A program made the position numbers and the translations under genes. A stretch of 64,000 nucleotides of DNA from an uncultured Eubacteriales bacterium (GTDB lineage: Bacteria; Bacillota; Clostridia; Saccharofermentanales; Saccharofermentanaceae), in contig OMWK01000017.1 in assembly GCA_900314745.1 (NCBI GenBank), forward strand, positions 1-64,000. The letters run 5' to 3'. Below the pieces are notes generated by a model. The model was not told where the DNA came from, did no database searches, and saw nothing but the letters and a program-made list of their open reading frames with translations. The stretch's first letter is position 1. Every line of letters starts with the position of its first letter. Below, in pieces: positions 60,319 to 64,000 of the stretch.

Positions 60319-60346
60319 AGCGGGGATATACCCCGCTATTTTATTG
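60319..60346 (+). terminator. Terminator of ssrA
   Basis: AGCGGGG (60319-60325) pairs with CCCCGCT (60331-60337), followed by ATTTTATT. Confidence 0.88.
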
Positions 60347-60436
60347 CCATCTTCTTTGTGACAAAATGAAATTGACTCATGCAACTACGGTTAGTATAAT
60401 TGTGTCAAATTGATTTTGTCCTTAAGGGGGAATTTT

Positions 60437-60718
60437 ATGGCTAATCGAATAACACTTAAGGAGGCTATAGAGCGTATTCAGCAACTCGAAAAAGAAAATG
60501 CTGACTTAAGGGAAGAACTTGAATACTTCAAAAAGAGAAAAGCCAGCGGCAGACAAAAACATAATGCAAAATGGATGACTCTCTATAACGACTTTGTTAT
60601 TTGTTATGAGAAAGGCATGTCACTCATAGATATTGCTGAGAGAAATAATATCAGTAAACGTACAGTTTACAGATATAAGGAATACTATGATTCTTCAACG
60701 AAGCAGGGAAAAGACTGA
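60437..60718 (+). CDS. Small coiled-coil/HTH protein, copy A of the ssrA-linked module
   Basis: This 93-residue protein has an N-terminal leucine-zipper-like coiled coil (ITLKEAIERIQQLEKENADLREELEYFKKRK) and a C-terminal Hin/resolvase-like HTH (MSLIDIAERNNISKRTVYRYKEYY). It could bind DNA as a dimer. The GGGGGAA site fits the ATG at 60437; the frame is open from 60410. The segment upstream (from about 60397) and the gene itself are repeated at 61262-61559. The DNA is AT-rich relative to its surroundings, suggesting transfer. It precedes a nuclease-like gene by 18 nt. Confidence 0.78.
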   Translation: MANRITLKEAIERIQQLEKENADLREELEYFKKRKASGRQKHNAKWMTLYNDFVICYEKGMSLIDIAERNNISKRTVYRYKEYYDSSTKQGKD

Positions 60719-60736
60719 TTTCTGTTTGAAAAAAAT

Positions 60737-61120
60737 ATGACAGGGAGAATAGATATCTCACAACTGAATATACCTCCTGATAAATCCGAGTTCGCTGTAG
60801 CAAAGTACTTTGCGGAGCTTGGTAAGGATATTGTGTTCATTCCTCCCAGTGCTATCCCCGGTCAGCATCGCCCTGACATTCTCATGGATGGTGTTGAATG
60901 GGAGATAAAATGCCCGGAAGGAAGTAGCAAGAGAACAATAGAGAATGCGATTAGAACAGCTGTAAGACAATCTAAGAGTATTATTTTCGATTTGCGAAGG
61001 ATACAATTATCTGATAGTTCCAGTATTTCGAATCTGGAAAAAGAGTTTAACGGACGCAAATATATTAAGCGGCTATATGTAATAAGGAAAAATGGCAGTT
61101 TATTACTGTATTCCAGATGA
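60737..61120 (+). CDS. Small PD-(D/E)XK nuclease-like protein, similar to CdiA C-terminal tRNase domains
   Basis: This 127-residue protein contains P46-D47 followed by E56-I-K58 (HRPDILMDGVEWEIKCPEG), a PD-(D/E)XK motif, then SSKRTIENAIRTAVRQSKSIIFDLRRIQLS and a C-terminal strand (RLYVIRKNGSLLLYS). The pattern resembles the tRNA-nuclease domain at the C-terminus of CdiA toxins (PF18451-type), here as a free-standing protein. It follows an HTH protein gene, so the pair may be a toxin and its regulator/antitoxin. No Shine-Dalgarno sequence is obvious, so translation may be coupled to the HTH gene. Confidence 0.75.
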   Translation: MTGRIDISQLNIPPDKSEFAVAKYFAELGKDIVFIPPSAIPGQHRPDILMDGVEWEIKCPEGSSKRTIENAIRTAVRQSKSIIFDLRRIQLSDSSSISNLEKEFNGRKYIKRLYVIRKNGSLLLYSR

Positions 61121-61121
61121 G

Positions 61122-61276
61122 TTGACTTTTCTATAGTATGTGATATCTTATAGCCAAGATAAGGCTCGACCCACTGCTGGAATTAGCGGAGGGCCCAGAG
61201 CCTTTTTCTTATGCTTACAGATAGAAAACATGAGTTCGATTCTCCCCAGAATGGGAAATGCATCCAAATTGGGTCA
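61122..61276 (+). repeat. Repeat R1 (with a terminator-like stem and a T-arm-like segment)
   Basis: About 155 nt, repeated with few changes at 61798-61951 (R2). It contains AAGGCTC...GAGCCTTTTTC (a terminator-like stem), then GAGTTCGATTCTCC, which resembles a T arm, and GGGAAATGCATCCAAATTGG. It ends where the upstream sequence of copy B begins. Confidence 0.8.
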
Positions 61277-61304
61277 AAGTGAATTTGTCCACAAGGGGAA
61301 TTAT

Positions 61305-61559
61305 ATGACTGACCGAATAACACTTAAGCAAGCTTTAGAGCGTATTAAGCAACTTGAAAAAGAAAATGCTGACTTAAGGGAAGAACTTGAATACTTCAAA
61401 AAGAGAAAAGCAAGTGGCAGGCAGAAGCATAATGCCAAATGGATGAATATCTATAATGACTATGTTATCTGTTATGAGAACGGTATGTCACTCATCGAGA
61501 TAGCGGAGAGGAATAATATCAGCAAACGCACTGTATACAGGTATAAGGAAATACTATGA
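61305..61559 (+). CDS. Small coiled-coil/HTH protein, copy B (slightly truncated)
   Basis: This 84-residue near-copy of the 60437-60718 product starts MTDRITLKQALERIKQLEKE. One extra A near the end (GGAAATAC in place of GGAATAC) shifts the frame, so it stops after RYKEIL instead of continuing with YYD-type residues. The coiled coil and HTH are intact. The AAGGGGAA site fits the ATG at 61305; the frame is open from 61140 through repeat R1. Confidence 0.75.
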   Translation: MTDRITLKQALERIKQLEKENADLREELEYFKKRKASGRQKHNAKWMNIYNDYVICYENGMSLIEIAERNNISKRTVYRYKEIL

Positions 61560-61594
61560 TTTATCATCAAAGCAGATAAAAGATTGATCGAGCT

Positions 61595-61801
61595 ATGGAG
61601 CAATTATATGACAGGGAGAATAATATGCGAAAGGCTTTATTGCAGTCACGAAATGTAATTTTTGATCTCAGGCATATTAAGCTGTCGGAAAAAGAATGCA
61701 TTCAAGAATTGGAGCGTCAATACTCAAAGCGTTCGCAACTTAGGAAAATGTATATAATTAAGAAGGATCTGGCATTATTACCATATCTGAATAAACATTG
61801 A
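61595..61801 (+). pseudogene. Remnant of the nuclease gene, copy B
   Basis: This 68-codon frame matches only the C-terminal part of the 60737-61120 nuclease (SRNVIFDLRHIKLSEKE... and RKMYIIKKD). The start ATGACAGGGAGAATA of the intact gene is still visible at 61608, but roughly 215 nt that encode the PD-(D/E)XK core are missing and the frame is shifted. It is therefore an inactive remnant. Confidence 0.78.
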
Positions 61802-61951
61802 CTTTTGTGTAGAACATGATACCTTATAAGTTAAGATAAGGCTCGACCCACTGCTGCATAGCGGAGGGCCCAGAGCCTTTTTCTTATGCTTGTGATTAGA
61901 AAACAGGAGTTCGATTCTCCTCAGAATGGGAAATGCATCCAAATTGGGTCA
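61798..61951 (+). repeat. Repeat R2 (distal copy)
   Basis: Second copy of R1. It includes ACAGGAGTTCGATTCTCCTC, which matches the tmRNA 3' end ACAGGAGTTCAACTCTCCTC (from 60277) at 18 of 20 positions. It could be an attachment-site remnant. It is the right end of the duplicated region. Confidence 0.75.
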
Positions 61952-61984
61952 CCTCTACAAAGATCATTTAATTCTATGAATGAT

Positions 61985-62038
61985 TTGTCTCACTGATTGT
62001 CTCACTTTTTTCAGATAGTGAGACATTTGGTGAGACAA
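61985..62038. repeat. Double inverted repeat of TGTCTCAC/GTGAGACA
   Basis: TTGTCTCAC occurs at 61985 and 61997 (12-bp period), and its complement GTGAGACA at 62018 and GTGAGACAA at 62030 (12-bp period). The four half-sites form two nested palindromes centred near 62011. With R2 this fills the gene-free stretch before the tetR-type gene. Confidence 0.85.
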
Positions 62039-62051
62039 TTTCATCTCCAAC

Positions 62052-62107
62052 TTTACAATCAGGCTGATCAGTGATATCTTCAGTTTATTGAATGAATATT
62101 TATTCAT
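62052..62107 (+). promoter_or_regulatory. Promoter and operator of the TetR-family gene
   Basis: TTTACA (62052-62057), 17 nt, TATCTT (62075-62080). Just downstream, ATGAATA (62092-62098) and TATTCAT (62101-62107) form a palindrome with a 2-bp centre. This is the layout of an autoregulated TetR gene. Confidence 0.6.
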
Positions 62108-62129
62108 CAGATAAGTGAGGAACTGATAT

Positions 62130-62720
62130 ATGCCGCGATCACAGAAGAAAAATCAGGAGATACGTGATAACACCAGAAACAGGATCATCAAGGAGTCCTC
62201 GCTTTACTTTGCAAGGAACGGATTCGGAGATACTAAGATAAGTGACCTTGCCAAGTTCATCGGCATTGCACAGGGTTCCATATATGTATATTTCAAATCC
62301 AAGGAAGAACTCTATGATGAGATTAGGCGGGAAGCCAATACTGAAGAAGACATCAAAAAACTCAAGACTCTCACTTCTCTCCCTCTTCCCTACAAGAAGA
62401 AAGCATCCATGCTTATTGATTCGATCCTGGATGCTCTTAAGAATGATGAAGGGTTCCCTGTCAGGATCACCCTCTCCACACAGCTTATACTCGAGAACGG
62501 AACGTCAGTCTACGATACAAAGCTGTATAAACAGACCACGAAGATAATAAAACAGGGCATCAAAGAGGGTACCGCACCTGACATTGATCCCAATGCCGCA
62601 GCCGATATGTTCTGGGGAATGATATATGTTTATTCACTAAGAAGTCTGTTTACTGATGACTACCCTCTCTCGGAACGAAGAGAACTCATGAGATTACTTA
62701 TAAGGGACAATGAAATATGA
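62130..62720 (+). CDS. TetR/AcrR-family transcriptional regulator
   Basis: This 196-residue repressor has an N-terminal HTH (RNRIIKESSLYFARNGFGDTKISDLAKFIGIAQGSIYVYFKSKEELYDEI, about 18-66) and a helical ligand-binding domain. A GTGAGG site precedes the ATG. A perfect-armed palindrome lies at its promoter and it overlaps the next gene by 4 nt (ATGA). It probably represses its own operon, which includes an SDR and an acyltransferase-like gene. Confidence 0.92.
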   Translation: MPRSQKKNQEIRDNTRNRIIKESSLYFARNGFGDTKISDLAKFIGIAQGSIYVYFKSKEELYDEIRREANTEEDIKKLKTLTSLPLPYKKKASMLIDSILDALKNDEGFPVRITLSTQLILENGTSVYDTKLYKQTTKIIKQGIKEGTAPDIDPNAAADMFWGMIYVYSLRSLFTDDYPLSERRELMRLLIRDNEI

Positions 62721-63478
62721 ACAAAGCAGCAGTAATAACCGGAGCAACAGGCGGTATCGGAAAAGAATTTGTAAGACAGCTGTTTGATAAGGACATAGAT
62801 GTAATTATCGCCACAGGAAGAAATGAAGACAGGCTCAACGAGCTCCAATCGGAATACGGAAGCAGACTTATCGCGATTAAGGCCGATCTTGCTTCTTACG
62901 AAGGTCTTACAGCCGTAAAACAGGCGATTGAAGGCATGAACATAAGATATCTCGTCAACAATGCCGGAACCGCTTATATGGGCAGATTCGATGAGATGAC
63001 CGAAGAACAGATCGCAGGCATAACAGACATCAACTGCAGGGCCTGTGCGGTCCTCACACACATGTGTCTTCCTTATATGAGTGAGGGAGCAGCAATAATC
63101 AACGTCTCCTCTGCCTCATCCTTCCAGCCTAACCCGTATCTTGCAATGTATTCGGCGAGCAAGGTCTTCCTTAAGAACTTCTCGAGAGCCCTGAACGTGG
63201 AACTTAAGGACAGAAAGATCACATCGATTGCAGTTTGCCCCGGGTGGGTCGACACTGAGATGCTGCAACACGAATCAAACGGACAGAAGATCAGATTTCC
63301 CGGCATGGTAACTCCTCGGAAAGTAGTTACAAAAGCACTTAAAGATGCAGGCAGGCATAAGGATATATCCGTATCATCGGGTTATAACGCTTATCTGAGA
63401 CTGTATTCCAAATACATGCCGACAACTATAGTAATGAAGCAATGGGTTAAAGGAATAAAAAAATATGTCAGGACTTGA
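62717..63478 (+). CDS. SDR-family oxidoreductase
   Basis: This 253-residue classical SDR has TGATGGIGKEFVRQL (cofactor loop), NNAGTAYMG, the catalytic Ser in NVSSASSF and YSASK. The length and C-terminal extension resemble DltE-type or beta-ketoacyl reductase-like SDRs. It overlaps the TetR gene by 4 nt and the following gene by 14 nt, so the three form one operon. Confidence 0.9.
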   Translation: MNKAAVITGATGGIGKEFVRQLFDKDIDVIIATGRNEDRLNELQSEYGSRLIAIKADLASYEGLTAVKQAIEGMNIRYLVNNAGTAYMGRFDEMTEEQIAGITDINCRACAVLTHMCLPYMSEGAAIINVSSASSFQPNPYLAMYSASKVFLKNFSRALNVELKDRKITSIAVCPGWVDTEMLQHESNGQKIRFPGMVTPRKVVTKALKDAGRHKDISVSSGYNAYLRLYSKYMPTTIVMKQWVKGIKKYVRT

Positions 63479-64000
63479 GATAAGAACAGAGCGTGCGGAC
63501 CTTTACGATGTCAACATGATCATAGTGATGAGGATCCGGATAGTAGGAAGCATAAACAACGCTGAAGAAGCCTTTTCGAAGGCTGTCAGCAACAATGAAG
63601 TGCTCAACACCAAAGTCGTGATAGAAGAAGACGGCAGGGCCTTCTACAAACCTAACAAGACACCGCGCAGCTTTATTATGCACACTGACGAAGACCTCGA
63701 CAGGATACGTCAGCAGCAGGAGAAGATACGCTTCAGACTTGAAGAAGGCGAATTCATACGCGCGTATATAAATAACGGCGAGATCCTCTTCCTCATGCAC
63801 CACTTAGGCGGCGACGGCAAGTCCCTCTCCTACTTTATAGAGGATTTTCTTACTGCCGCTTCGGGTGAAGAACTTACATACAAGCCGATGCATGAAGTCG
63901 AACTTCCGGTCACATCCGCAGGGATCATAGGAAAGTTCTTCGCGAGCCTTCTTAACAGGGGCTGGACTGACAGGACTTATACCTGGAACGATCTGGACAA
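63465..64000 (+). CDS. Condensation/acyltransferase-like protein (HHxxxDG), N-terminal part
   Basis: About 178 residues are visible before the window ends. It starts MSGLEIRTERADLYDVNMII and carries MHHLGGDGKSLSYFIEDFL, a HHxxxDG motif like that of condensation domains, wax-ester synthases and alcohol acetyltransferases. Its place after a TetR repressor and an SDR suggests a small lipid or polyketide-like modification pathway. AAAGGAAT precedes the ATG, which lies 14 nt before the SDR stop codon. Confidence 0.75.
   Translation, partial: MSGLEIRTERADLYDVNMIIVMRIRIVGSINNAEEAFSKAVSNNEVLNTKVVIEEDGRAFYKPNKTPRSFIMHTDEDLDRIRQQQEKIRFRLEEGEFIRAYINNGEILFLMHHLGGDGKSLSYFIEDFLTAASGEELTYKPMHEVELPVTSAGIIGKFFASLLNRGWTDRTYTWNDLD

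Noticed and set aside
61880..61930. A possible tRNA gene in repeat R2 because of the T-arm-like AGGAGTTCGATTCTCCT
   Set aside because: No acceptor stem, D arm or anticodon arm can be built around it. It is better read as a repeat or an att-like remnant.
60305..62040. Prophage or integrative element
   Set aside because: No integrase, capsid, terminase or transposase genes are present. Only a small duplicated module is seen, so a full mobile element is not claimed.

Overview
The window looks like the chromosome of an anaerobic, low-to-middling GC Bacillota, most likely class Clostridia from a gut or rumen type habitat. The reasons are a PolC-type replicase, an infC-rpmI-rplT operon with an L20-type leader, an A-type RNase P RNA, a FeoABC ferrous-iron operon, meso-diaminopimelate dehydrogenase, an Fst-type toxin locus and SpoIIE/STAS/RsbW-type signalling. 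Genus cannot be fixed from this sequence alone. Most of the window is ordinary housekeeping DNA in tight operons with ATGA or TAATG junctions; more AT-rich, probably acquired DNA is visible at about 22.4-24.4 kb and 60.4-62.0 kb.

Layout. 0-6.7 kb: priA (cut by the window edge), polC and ispG on the minus strand. 6.7-8.4 kb: a DUF4214 membrane protein and an FHA protein. 8.5-11.3 kb: an SDR/epimerase pair and a divergent AraC regulator. 11.2-18.0 kb: a 23S rRNA methyltransferase-like gene, a nitroreductase and a GAF-ABC ATPase with a giant FtsX-type permease. 18.0-19.4 kb: rplT, rpmI and infC. 19.4-20.4 kb: a lipoprotein and a complete Fst-like type I toxin-antitoxin locus. 20.4-24.4 kb: a membrane protein, an aminotransferase and an AT-rich GT-C-like membrane protein. 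24.4-29.4 kb: leuCDB, an aquaporin and a purM of the type I know from Bacteroidetes. 29.4-35.2 kb: rnpB and a dapA-dapB-yajC-dnaG-trmK-nif3 operon. 35.3-39.4 kb: a large surface protein broken by a 43-bp tandem duplication. 39.5-43.8 kb: a partner-switching operon. 43.9-48.0 kb: feo genes, a mini DUF3793 protein and gpmA. 48.1-53.0 kb: tRNA-Ala, an FAD oxidoreductase, a sodium symporter, a cytidylate kinase-like protein and ddh. 53.1-59.9 kb: an Ig/DUF4214 surface protein, a HAD phosphatase, a YgjP protease, bioY, a GT2, an amidase-like protein and a zinc ribbon. 59.9-62.0 kb: ssrA followed by two copies of a small HTH plus nuclease module. 62.1-64.0 kb: TetR, SDR and an acyltransferase-like gene that runs off the end.

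Working together: dapA and dapB make tetrahydrodipicolinate, which Ddh at 52 kb can convert directly to meso-DAP for lysine and peptidoglycan. leuCDB perform the isomerase and dehydrogenase steps of leucine synthesis (leuA is not here). The feo genes face a second transcript across a region with three copies of a GTTAG-N6-CTAAC site, which looks like a metal-dependent repressor switch.

The most interesting points are: (1) a partner-switching operon with two paralogous proteins that look like degenerate GHKL ATPases; (2) a PolC whose proofreading exonuclease domain seems to have lost its catalytic residues; (3) an Fst-type toxin locus with every architectural element visible; (4) a duplicated HTH plus PD-(D/E)XK nuclease module next to ssrA; (5) a surface protein interrupted by a 43-bp tandem duplication; (6) rnpB and ssrA promoters built from the last Met-Leu-stop codons of the preceding genes; (7) three genes with TATAAT 6-7 nt before ATG and no Shine-Dalgarno sequence, which suggests leaderless mRNAs.
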